A DNA stretch of 6,921 nt from an uncultured Bacteroides sp. Lineage in GTDB: Bacteria; Bacteroidota; Bacteroidia; Bacteroidales; Bacteroidaceae. Each line of letters opens with the position of its first letter. Position 1 is the first letter of the stretch. The stretch is from positions 1 to 6,921 of the forward strand of contig CAKUYM010000228.1 of assembly GCA_934716785.1 (NCBI GenBank), written 5' to 3'. Shown one piece after another: positions 1 through 6,092 of the stretch. Below the pieces are notes generated by a model. The model searched no databases. It was not told where the DNA came from and saw nothing but the letters and a program-made list of their open reading frames with translations. The translations under genes were made by a program, and so were the position numbers.

Positions 1-585
1 CTTCAGAGCAGTGACAAACTGATGCAGTTGTTGCTGGAAATTAAGAAGTTTAGCGATGAGAACCAGCATAATATGGGAAAGGTCGACTTATTCTCGCAGG
101 CTTCTCGCGAGGATGTCAACGCGACGGCTGTGCGGTATTTGCTGTCGTTTATGAAATTTCTGCTTGATGAGCCGGGGCGCAGGCGGCTGGTGCTTGCCGA
201 TACCTTTAAGCTGGAGTTTCGTGTGAAAGAGAATGACAATGATACGGGATGGGTGGAGAAGATTGCCAATGTGGGTTCTGACGGTACGGACATTCTGGTG
301 AAGGCGATGGTCAATATCATGCTGATTAATGTGTTTAAGGAAAAGGCGTCGCGTAAGTTCGGTGACTTTAAAATCCATTGTATGATGGATGAGATTGGTA
401 AGTTGCATCCCAACAATGTGAAAGGTATTTTGGACTTTGCCAATTGCCGGAATATTCTGCTGGTGAACAGTTCGCCCACTACCTACAATGTGGAGGACTA
501 CCGGTACACCTATCTGTTGAGCAAGGACGGGCGGTCGAATACGCAGGTCGTCCCATTGTTAACCTATAACAGGATGGAGAAATGA
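1..585 (+). CDS. jetC: JetC-like SMC/MukB-family ATPase, C-terminal part (5' end outside window)
   Basis: The frame is open from the first base, so this is the last 194 residues of a longer protein. What is visible is the C-terminal half of an SMC-like ATPase head. A helical stretch is followed by an ABC signature-like segment (GSDGTD, about nt 274-291), then a hydrophobic strand ending in the Walker B acidic pair (MMDEIGKL, Asp-Glu at nt 388-393), then a strand and loop ILLVNSSP resembling the D-loop/H-loop region. The Walker A motif and coiled coils would lie upstream. In Wadjet systems JetC, with JetA and JetB, forms a condensin-like DNA loop extruder that detects plasmids. The immediate JetD-like neighbour, translationally coupled through an ATGA overlap, is the main reason for a JetC call rather than a general DUF3584/MukB-like ATPase. 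The Wadjet type (II or III seems likelier than I) cannot be settled without jetA and jetB. Confidence 0.75.
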   Translation, partial: LQSSDKLMQLLLEIKKFSDENQHNMGKVDLFSQASREDVNATAVRYLLSFMKFLLDEPGRRRLVLADTFKLEFRVKENDNDTGWVEKIANVGSDGTDILVKAMVNIMLINVFKEKASRKFGDFKIHCMMDEIGKLHPNNVKGILDFANCRNILLVNSSPTTYNVEDYRYTYLLSKDGRSNTQVVPLLTYNRMEK

Positions 586-1442
586 GCGGAGATTTGTTCT
601 CTTTGGCAATGGCAAAGCGAGTGCTGAAACTGTTAGGCGGTGACACAGTATCGTATACTCAATTTGAAGGGGCAATAGCAGACAGGCTGGCGGATGAGGG
701 AATCATAGCAATAGTCTCGCGGGGAAGCAAGCGGAGTTTCCGTATGATTGACCCGGAAGGTTGCCGTATTTATCTTGCACAGAATTATACTTCCGGCATG
801 GAGTTGGAAGACTGGATTGAGATGAAAAGTCGCGGGGAAGAGGTGTCGCGTGCGGAACAAGTGGCGAAAGGAGGGAACTCCAAACTGCGACATACCCGCA
901 CATTCAAAGGTTTTCTTCTCAATTGCTATGAGCCTATAAAAGCAGCTCTCCATGATGAACCGTGTGTACTTTCTCCCTTGCAGGGCACTTCCATCTTCAT
1001 GCAGGATTACGAAGATTTCCGTATTCCGGAAGATGTTGTAGTAGTGGGTATAGAGAATGGAGAGAATTTCCAGCATATCCGTGCCCAAAAGTATTTGTTC
1101 GAAGGGATGAAAGTCCTTTTCGTGTCCCGCTATCCGCAATCGAATGATTTGTGTAATTGGCTGAAGATGATTCCCAATCGCTATATTCATTTCGGAGATA
1201 TCGACTTGGCAGGAATCTCCATCTTCCTGAATGAATTCTACGCTAAGTTGGGCGACCGTGCGGAGTTCTTCATCCCTGCGGATGTGGAAGAGCGGCTTAA
1301 AAATGGCAACCACCGGCTTTATGATAATCAGTATCAGCGGTATAGGGGCCTGTTCGTTTTGGACGAACGGGTGAGGCCGTTGGTGGCAATGATTCATAAA
1401 TATAGGAAAGGGTATGAGCAGGAAGGGTATATAAAGGAATAA
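582..1442 (+). CDS. jetD: JetD-like Toprim nuclease subunit of a Wadjet anti-plasmid system (DUF2220-type)
   Basis: This 286-residue protein has the C-terminal signature of JetD/DUF2220. The strand VVVVGIENGENF (about 152-163) supplies the conserved Toprim Glu158. HFGDIDLAGISIF (about 203-215) supplies the Asp206-x-Asp208 pair, as in topoisomerase VI A-type Toprim folds. The first ~110 residues are basic and probably form a winged-helix DNA-binding part, seen in MAKRVLKLL and the stretch RGSKRSFRMID. In characterised Wadjet systems JetD is the nuclease that cuts closed-circular DNA after the JetABC motor has extruded it. The protein looks shorter than classic JetD proteins carrying a full DUF3322 N-terminal domain, so it may be a compact type. 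The ATG overlaps the upstream stop as ATGA, and AGGA lies 7 nt ahead, which supports this start. All expected Toprim acidic residues appear intact, so an active nuclease is likely. Confidence 0.85.
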   Translation: MSGDLFSLAMAKRVLKLLGGDTVSYTQFEGAIADRLADEGIIAIVSRGSKRSFRMIDPEGCRIYLAQNYTSGMELEDWIEMKSRGEEVSRAEQVAKGGNSKLRHTRTFKGFLLNCYEPIKAALHDEPCVLSPLQGTSIFMQDYEDFRIPEDVVVVGIENGENFQHIRAQKYLFEGMKVLFVSRYPQSNDLCNWLKMIPNRYIHFGDIDLAGISIFLNEFYAKLGDRAEFFIPADVEERLKNGNHRLYDNQYQRYRGLFVLDERVRPLVAMIHKYRKGYEQEGYIKE

Positions 1443-1445
1443 ATT

Positions 1446-1488
1446 AAAGGATATATAAAGAGATAATTTTAAAGGATATATAAAGGAG
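1446..1488 (+). repeat. Direct repeat AAAGGATATATAAAG in the jetD-SWIM gap
   Basis: AAAGGATATATAAAG occurs at 1446-1460 and again at 1471-1485, a period of 25 bp. A related GGTATATAAAGGA ends the jetD coding region at 1426-1438. The last copy supplies an AAAGGAG Shine-Dalgarno-like run at 1482-1488, so the repeat may simply be duplicated leader sequence in the operon. An operator or an RNA-level control site is possible but not shown. Confidence 0.7.
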
Positions 1489-1506
1489 TAGATGAATTTT
1501 ATATGA
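1482..1506 (+). promoter_or_regulatory. Leader minigene MNFI overlapping the SWIM gene start
   Basis: An AAAGGAG run (1482-1488) is followed 3 nt later by an ATG at 1492 that opens a four-codon frame, MNFI. Its stop TGA (1504-1506) overlaps the SWIM gene ATG (1503) as ATGA. The Shine-Dalgarno-like run is nearer this mini-frame than the SWIM start, which is 14 nt away. The arrangement copies the ATGA coupling between jetC and jetD and could let ribosomes re-initiate on the SWIM gene. It could also be chance in AT-rich sequence, and the real start may depend little on a Shine-Dalgarno site, as is common in Bacteroides. Confidence 0.35.
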
Positions 1507-3254
1507 TTACACTGGATAATTTTGAGGACTTTGTCCCCTATAAAATATTGACGCGCGGGGAAGAATATTATGATAACGGTGCCGTTTCCGAACTGGAAGA
1601 AACATCTCCCGGCGAATGGACTGCGACTGTGGAGGGCACGGACGAATACAATGTGGAAATATCTATGAACGGCAAGAATGTTGAATCCTGGTATTGTGAT
1701 TGTCCGTATGACGGAGAAATCTGCAAGCATGTCGTAGCGGTACTTTTGGCAATCCGTGACAAGAAACGGAAAAGTCGTAGCAGCGCATCTTCAAAAAAGA
1801 CAATAGTCATAAAGGAAGAGAAGCCTGTGCAGCCGGATGCGGACATACAGCGATTGCTGTCATTCGTCAAACCGCAGGAGCTTTCCCGATACATCAGTGA
1901 GTATGCCTCGACGAATCCGGAATTTAAGGCGGGGCTTTTGAATTATTTTATAGCCAAGGAATCCTCTTCAACATCAAAAGGGAAAGATTATGGAACCGAG
2001 ATTCTAAAAGCTTTTAATGGTTCAGGTAGCAGTAAAAGGTCCCGTTATTATAATCGTTATAATGATTATGATTACATTCGTGATTGGGAAACAATTTTCA
2101 ATCAGATGGATATTTTCCTGAAAAAGGCAGACTTTCTTCTGACGTTGGGAGATATAGATAATGTTACTGCCATCGCTCTTCAGATACTTCGTTCTCTCGG
2201 TGAGAATTATGATGATGAATTATTGTATGACGAAGACCTTGACGTTTCCGGTTATTGCGAGCGCGCGGGAGATTTGCTCGTGAAAGTAGTTGGGCATTCT
2301 AAAACCACTCAGAAGCAAAAGGAGGATATTGTTCAGGAATTACGCAAAATTGCCGAAATATCTGTTTATCGTGATTACGATCTTTATGATGTAGACGAAC
2401 TTATGATGCAAATCAATCTTTCGATCCAGCCGACGGAGAAAGGTCTGGAATTGATTGACGGACTTCTTAAAACAAGGAAGGACGCTTATGATTTATATCA
2501 GTTGGTTCTTCGCAAGGTCAATTTGTTATTGGAGTTGCATGAAGAGCAAAAAGCGAATGATACGATTCGCCAATATCTTTATCTGCCTGAAATACGAAAT
2601 ATGGAGGTTAAGAAACTGATTGCCGATAGCCGATACGATGAAGCCATCCGTTTGCTGGATGAAGGAATAGAGATTGCGGAAAAAGAGATGCATCCCGGCA
2701 TCGTTTATGAATGGTTGGAAATGAAATTGGAGGTTTACGAGAGAGCCCATCGCACTTCTGAGGCAATTGATATGTGTCGCCGGTTGTTTGTGACAGGGAG
2801 TGACAAACTGGTATATTACAATAAACTTAAGGCTCTGATTCCGAAAAAACAATGGAAGGACTTTTTGTATACGATGATGAAAGAAACAAATTTCAGCAAC
2901 AACTTTTTTTTTAATGAAAGTGTCGAGGCTGATATCTATGTGAAAGAAAAGGATTATGAGCGTTTGTTCACCTTGCTGTCATCTGTTAGATGTAATCAAT
3001 TGGATGCATTGATGAGCTATGCTCATTTTTTGAAGGACACTCATTCGGAGCAGTTGATTGCTATATATACTTCTTTATTAGATGATTATGCCGAGCGTAA
3101 TATGGGACGAGAGCATTATGAATTTGTCGCACGAGCGTTATCATGCGTAGGTAAGCTCAATGGAGGACCGGCTGCGGTGAAGAACATCGTTGCGGAATTT
3201 CGGGTGAAATATAAACGCCGTCCCGCAATGATGGAGGTATTGGAGAAATTCTGA
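1503..3254 (+). CDS. SWIM zinc-finger protein with helical C-terminal region, downstream of jetD
   Basis: This is a 583-residue soluble protein with no signal peptide or membrane segment. Its N-terminus carries a SWIM zinc finger: Cys65-x-Cys67-x6-Cys74-x-His76 within WYCDCPYDGEICKHVVAVLL, preceded by the usual beta-rich lead-in with the RGEEYYDNGAV segment (18-28). SWIM domains bind zinc and typically contact DNA or proteins. A Lys/Ser-rich linker follows (about 85-108), then a long helical region to the end, with TPR-like helical pairs (for example around YEWLEMKLEVYERAHRTSEA) and a Tyr/Asn/Asp-rich patch near 181-192. It starts 60 bp after jetD on the same strand, so co-transcription is likely. 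No enzymatic motif is visible. A role as a DNA- or protein-binding accessory of the Wadjet operon is inference from position only. Confidence 0.85.
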   Translation: MITLDNFEDFVPYKILTRGEEYYDNGAVSELEETSPGEWTATVEGTDEYNVEISMNGKNVESWYCDCPYDGEICKHVVAVLLAIRDKKRKSRSSASSKKTIVIKEEKPVQPDADIQRLLSFVKPQELSRYISEYASTNPEFKAGLLNYFIAKESSSTSKGKDYGTEILKAFNGSGSSKRSRYYNRYNDYDYIRDWETIFNQMDIFLKKADFLLTLGDIDNVTAIALQILRSLGENYDDELLYDEDLDVSGYCERAGDLLVKVVGHSKTTQKQKEDIVQELRKIAEISVYRDYDLYDVDELMMQINLSIQPTEKGLELIDGLLKTRKDAYDLYQLVLRKVNLLLELHEEQKANDTIRQYLYLPEIRNMEVKKLIADSRYDEAIRLLDEGIEIAEKEMHPGIVYEWLEMKLEVYERAHRTSEAIDMCRRLFVTGSDKLVYYNKLKALIPKKQWKDFLYTMMKETNFSNNFFFNESVEADIYVKEKDYERLFTLLSSVRCNQLDALMSYAHFLKDTHSEQLIAIYTSLLDDYAERNMGREHYEFVARALSCVGKLNGGPAAVKNIVAEFRVKYKRRPAMMEVLEKF

Positions 3255-3260
3255 AAAGGC

Positions 3261-3306
3261 TGTAGCAATATTGATTGCATCTTCCGTCACGGTTAATATT
3301 GCTACA
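3261..3306 (+). terminator. Candidate stem-loop at the end of the Wadjet/SWIM operon
   Basis: TGTAGCAATATT (3261-3272) and AATATTGCTACA (3295-3306) are exact reverse complements, giving a 12-bp stem with a 22-nt loop that starts six bases after the SWIM stop. The position suits transcription termination. There is no clean T-run after the stem, only AT-rich DNA, so it may instead be part of the repeat set that continues to 3339. Confidence 0.45.
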
Positions 3307-3339
3307 TTAATATAGTTACATAGGTTAATATTGCTACAT
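3291..3339 (+). repeat. Direct repeats of GGTTAATATTGCTACAT
   Basis: GGTTAATATTGCTACAT appears exactly at 3291-3307 and 3323-3339 (32-bp period). A diverged unit, TTAATATAGTTACATA, lies between them at 3308-3323, so the basic period is about 16 bp. Both full copies contain the 12-mer that pairs with 3261-3272. This could be an operator-like cluster or remnants of a short tandem repeat between the defence operon and the inverted repeat. Confidence 0.7.
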
Positions 3340-3361
3340 AGTAATAAAAAACAAAATATAT

Positions 3362-3462
3362 CTGTCATCTGTCACCGATTGCAATCTAACTTGCAGAGTA
3401 TTAATGTATAACGAAGTGACAGCACAGGGTGACAGCAGTGTGATAGCAAAAATGCCGTCACC
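3362..3462 (+). repeat. Left arm of ~100-bp inverted repeat
   Basis: From the outer end inward: CTGTCATCTGTCACCGA (3362-3378), a 37-bp spacer, GTGACAGC (3416-3423), GGTGACAGCA (3428-3437), then an imperfect hairpin GTGATAGCA / TGCCGTCAC (3440-3461) with a four-A loop and a final C. The reverse complement of 5993-6092 has the same order and spacings. By hand count, 54 of 60 bases match outside the spacer and loop, while the spacers match at about 10 of 37. Confidence 0.9.
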
Positions 3463-3537
3463 TGAAAATAACTTTCTTATGTTCATTGTACATGTTTGAA
3501 CTTTTGTGTCTTTTTGTGTACATCAGTTTCGAGGCTT
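3463..3537. other. AT-rich linker between left inverted-repeat arm and palindrome array
   Basis: No gene is visible in this 75-bp linker. TGTACA occurs at 3487-3492 and 3517-3522, 30 bp apart, in T-rich DNA. A lone half-site AGTTTC (3525-3530) precedes the palindrome array. Nothing else is supported here. Confidence 0.5.
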
Positions 3538-3686
3538 GGAACTATGGTTTCAGCGGTTTGAAACTTTAGTTTCAGACGCTTGATACTGTGGTTCCATACG
3601 TTCGAAACCTTAGTTCCAACGGCTCTGGAACTAAGGTTCCCATTAGCTGAAACTACAGTTTCACGCAGTAGGAACTAACTGGAACT
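3538..3686 (+). repeat. Seven-unit palindromic array with 22-bp period (iteron-like)
   Basis: Fourteen-base dyads of the form GRAACTNNRGTTYC start at 3538, 3560, 3582, 3604, 3627 and 3649. A seventh unit at 3671 is altered to two direct half-sites (GGAACT at 3671 and 3681). Starts are 22, 22, 22, 23, 22 and 22 bp apart. Units 2 (GAAACTTTAGTTTC) and 6 (GAAACTACAGTTTC) have perfect 6-bp arms. Spacers of 8-9 bp vary, though several carry a central CG. A fixed two-turn period with conserved dyads and variable spacers fits repeated binding of one dimeric protein on one DNA face, as at iterons or an operator array. It is not CRISPR: the repeats are too short and the spacers are only 8-9 bp. Confidence 0.9.
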
Positions 3687-3698
3687 GTAGTATATCGG

Positions 3699-3800
3699 GT
3701 TGACTGTGATAGTGGATAACGTTTGGTGTTGACAGTCTTTTCATTTTATTTGTAAATCCCGTTGACAGGATTGATACGTAGTCATGAAATCCGTTGACTG
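3699..3800 (+). repeat. Four GTTGAC(A/T)G boxes, 29-33 bp apart
   Basis: GTTGACTG (3699-3706), GTTGACAG (3728-3735), GTTGACAG (3761-3768) and GTTGACTG (3793-3800) lie in the same orientation between the palindrome array and the primase/helicase gene. Spacings of 29, 33 and 32 bp are close to three helical turns. They are distinct from the GTGACAGC motif of the inverted-repeat arms. They could be a second set of initiator or regulator sites. Their likeness to the sigma-70 -35 box TTGACA is probably irrelevant in Bacteroides. Confidence 0.6.
3722..3752 (+). promoter_or_regulatory. Possible Bacteroides-type promoter for the primase/helicase gene
   Basis: TTTG at 3722-3725 is followed after exactly 19 bp by TTTATTTG at 3745-3752, which matches the Bacteroides -7 consensus TAnnTTTG except for T in place of the A. 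The predicted transcript start near 3758 gives a leader of about 145 nt containing two GTTGAC boxes. The match is imperfect and the region is AT-rich, so this is a weak call. Confidence 0.25.
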
Positions 3801-3902
3801 CATTAAAGTTTGTTTCCCTTGTCTGTCTCGGATATTATGATTAAATTAGCCCCCGCAACGATCACGAAGACGCTGACAAAACGAATAATAATCAATTAAT
3901 TA

Positions 3903-5990
3903 ATGAAAATCACCCAATTCCGTAAAAATGAAGATACAACGGCGCTTAGCGTAATGGATCTTGATAAATTAGTAAGTAAGATAAAGACAGAAATAAAATC
4001 CCGTCCTGTTTCTACCTTCCGAGAGCAGTTGCGATATATCCTTTCCGATGAACGGTGTATATTTGTGAACAAACTCCCTATGATAATCCCTGCCGCCGAG
4101 TTTCGTAAAGTGAACGGCCGGAAACAGATGAAAACTTACAACGGCCTTGTAGAACTGACCGTGGGCCCCTTGTCCAATAAGTCGGAGATAGCTTTAGTGA
4201 AACAAAAAGCCTGCGAGCAGCCACAAACCCGCTGTACTTTCACGGGTTCAAGTGGAAAAACGGTGAAAATATGGACTACCTTCACCCGACCGGACAACTC
4301 ACTACCCCAAACGCGTGAAGAGGCAGAACTTTTTCATGCCCATGCCTATCGGCTGGCTGTGAAATGTTATCAGCCTCAGCTCCCCTTCGACATACTTCCC
4401 AAAGAACCGACCTTGGAACAATATTCGCGGTTATCCTACGATCCGGACATTATCTATCGTCCGGATTCAGTTCAATTTTATCTCTCTCAGCCCTCATCAA
4501 TGCCCGAAGAAACGACTTTTCGGGAAGCTGTTCAGGCGGAGAAATCTCCATTGACCCGTGCCGTGCCGGGATACGATGCCGAAAATGCCGTTCTGATGCT
4601 TTTTGAGGCTGCTTTTCGGAAAGCGTATACCGACCTTAGGGAAGCAGGACTCGAAATGTGCGAAGACACATGGCATCCTTTAGTCGTCCAATTGGCTAAA
4701 AACTGTTTCGCTTCGGGACTTCCGCAAGAAGAAGTCGTGAAGCGTACCGTTTTCCGTTTTTATATGCATAAGCAGGAAGAGCTTATCCGCCAGATAGTTG
4801 GCAATATATACATCGAGTGCAAGGGGTTCGGCAAGAGTATCAGCCTGAGTAAAGAGCAGCAACTCGCCTTCCAGACCGAGGAATTCATGAAACGCCGCTA
4901 CGAATTTCGCCATAACACCCAGATAGGTGAGGTGGAATATCGTGAAAGGCTTTCTTTCCGTTTCCGCTTCAATCCTCTCGACAAACGTGCGCTGAACAGC
5001 ATTGCCCTAGATGCGCAGATGGAAGGTATCCCGTTGTGGGACAGGGATATCAGCCGTTATATCTATTCCAACCGCGTATCGGTGTTTAATCCGTTGGAAG
5101 ATTTTCTCTACCGGCTTCCGGGGTGGGACGGCAAAGATCGCATCCGTGCATTGGCGGCCACCGTCCCCTGCAATAATCCGTATTGGCTGGATCTGTTCCA
5201 CCGCTGGTTTCTCAATATGGTTTCTCATTGGAGGGGAAGTGATAAACAGTATGCAAACAGTGTTTCGCCTTTGCTTGTCGGACCGCAGGGAACGCGCAAA
5301 TCCACCTTTTGCCGGAGTATAATGCCCCCTTCCGAACGGTCTTACTATACCGACAGCATAGATTTCTCCCGAAAGAAGGATGCCGAACTTTACCTCAACC
5401 GGTTTGCGCTTATCAACATTGATGAATTCGATCAGGTGAGTTCGACACAACAGGGCTTCTTGAAACATATTCTGCAAAAGCCGGTGCTGAATGTGAAGAA
5501 ACCTTATGGCAGCGCCATGCTCGAAATGCGTCGCTATGCCTCGTTCATAGCCACGAGCAACCAGAAAGACCTGCTGACCGACCCTTCCGGCAGCCGCCGT
5601 TTTATCTGTATCGAAGTGACCGGGGTAATCGACACCAATCGTCCGATAGACTATGAGCAGCTTTATGCACAAGCCATGTACGAACTGGAGCATGGCGAAC
5701 GCTACTGGTTCAACCAGGAGGAAGAAAGGATTATGGTGGAAAACAACCGTGAGTTTGAGCAGGTTCCGCCGGAGGAGCAACTTTTCTTCCGCTATTTCCG
5801 TGCCGCGCAGCCTGAAGAGGGGGAGTGGCTGTCTCCTGCTGAGATTATGGAAGAAATTCAGAAAAACAGCTCAATCCCGATGTCTGTCAAAAGGGTCAAT
5901 TCTTTCGGAAGAATACTGAAAAAGCAGGAAATACCGTCCAAACATGTGCGTAGCGGTACTCTTTATCATGTCGTGAAACTGGATGAATGA
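3903..5990 (+). CDS. VirE-N/VapE-type primase-helicase-like protein (BT4734/BF3469-like, DUF3874)
   Basis: This 695-residue protein has two recognisable parts. Residues about 1-195 resemble the VirE N-terminal (BT4734/BF3469-like) domain, a primase-related fold: the core TYNGLVELTVGPL (78-90), FTGSSGKTVKIWTTF (113-127) and the conserved SRLSYDPDIIYRPD (175-188). Residues about 400-600 are a VapE/SF3-helicase-like ATPase: lead-in LPGWDGKDRI (405-414), Walker A GPQGTRKST (460-468, Lys466), Walker B ALINIDEFD (502-510), sensor-like FIATSN (548-553) and basic GSRRF (563-567) as a likely arginine finger. The C-terminus (about 630-695) fits DUF3874, probably a winged helix. The likely role is DNA unwinding or replication initiation for a mobile element. 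Where related proteins often keep an Asp-rich (IDID-like) strand, this one reads VELTVG, so primer synthesis may be lost. The ATG follows an in-frame TAA (3897-3899), so no earlier start is possible. No Shine-Dalgarno is seen. Confidence 0.9.
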   Translation: MKITQFRKNEDTTALSVMDLDKLVSKIKTEIKSRPVSTFREQLRYILSDERCIFVNKLPMIIPAAEFRKVNGRKQMKTYNGLVELTVGPLSNKSEIALVKQKACEQPQTRCTFTGSSGKTVKIWTTFTRPDNSLPQTREEAELFHAHAYRLAVKCYQPQLPFDILPKEPTLEQYSRLSYDPDIIYRPDSVQFYLSQPSSMPEETTFREAVQAEKSPLTRAVPGYDAENAVLMLFEAAFRKAYTDLREAGLEMCEDTWHPLVVQLAKNCFASGLPQEEVVKRTVFRFYMHKQEELIRQIVGNIYIECKGFGKSISLSKEQQLAFQTEEFMKRRYEFRHNTQIGEVEYRERLSFRFRFNPLDKRALNSIALDAQMEGIPLWDRDISRYIYSNRVSVFNPLEDFLYRLPGWDGKDRIRALAATVPCNNPYWLDLFHRWFLNMVSHWRGSDKQYANSVSPLLVGPQGTRKSTFCRSIMPPSERSYYTDSIDFSRKKDAELYLNRFALINIDEFDQVSSTQQGFLKHILQKPVLNVKKPYGSAMLEMRRYASFIATSNQKDLLTDPSGSRRFICIEVTGVIDTNRPIDYEQLYAQAMYELEHGERYWFNQEEERIMVENNREFEQVPPEEQLFFRYFRAAQPEEGEWLSPAEIMEEIQKNSSIPMSVKRVNSFGRILKKQEIPSKHVRSGTLYHVVKLDE

Positions 5991-5992
5991 TA

Positions 5993-6092
5993 GGTGACGG
6001 CATTTTGCCGTCACGCTGCTGTCACCGCTTGCTGTCACCGTCTTACCGGTTCATTAGTAGTGTGCTAACCCCTGTTCGGTGACAGATGACAG
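5993..6092 (-). repeat. Right arm of ~100-bp inverted repeat
   Basis: On the + strand it reads: a perfect hairpin GTGACGGCA / TGCCGTCAC (5994-6014, TTT loop), TGCTGTCACC (6017-6026), GCTGTCAC (6031-6038), a 37-bp spacer, and the outer end TCGGTGACAGATGACAG (6076-6092). It is the reverse complement of the left arm in motif order and spacing. It starts two bases after the primase/helicase stop and ends four bases before the stop of the convergent DUF6078-like gene. It therefore fills the whole intergenic gap and may also serve as a two-way transcription boundary. No T-run follows the hairpin on either strand. Confidence 0.9.

Larger units (their letters stand above)
3362..6092. mobile_element. 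Candidate inverted-repeat-bounded replication module (no transposase)
   Basis: Two ~100-bp inverted-repeat arms (3362-3462 and 5993-6092) enclose a palindrome array with a 22-bp period, four GTTGAC boxes and one primase/helicase-like gene. What is seen is the symmetry and the gene. That it moves or replicates on its own is inference. No transposase, integrase or relaxase is inside, and no convincing target-site duplication flanks the arms (AATATAT on the left, CATTTCAC on the right). If it is mobile, it would depend on another element or on replication-linked movement. It could also be a fixed chromosomal locus in which the arms are protein-binding sites or transcription boundaries. Confidence 0.35.

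Noticed and set aside
633..1730. Long minus-strand open frame across jetD and the start of the SWIM gene
   Set aside because: It is antisense to two well-supported genes, has no recognisable domain, and its residues look like translated antisense of coding DNA.
3538..3686. CRISPR array
   Set aside because: Repeat cores are 14 bp and imperfect, spacers are 8-9 bp, and no cas genes are seen. The dyad symmetry and 22-bp period fit a protein-binding array instead.
5007..5780. Long minus-strand open frame inside the primase/helicase gene
   Set aside because: It lies opposite the conserved P-loop ATPase region. It has no domain and no promoter of its own.
5994..6014. Classical intrinsic terminator after the primase/helicase gene
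   Set aside because: The 9-bp stem is perfect but no T-run follows on either strand. It is better explained as part of the inverted-repeat arm, although it might still aid termination.
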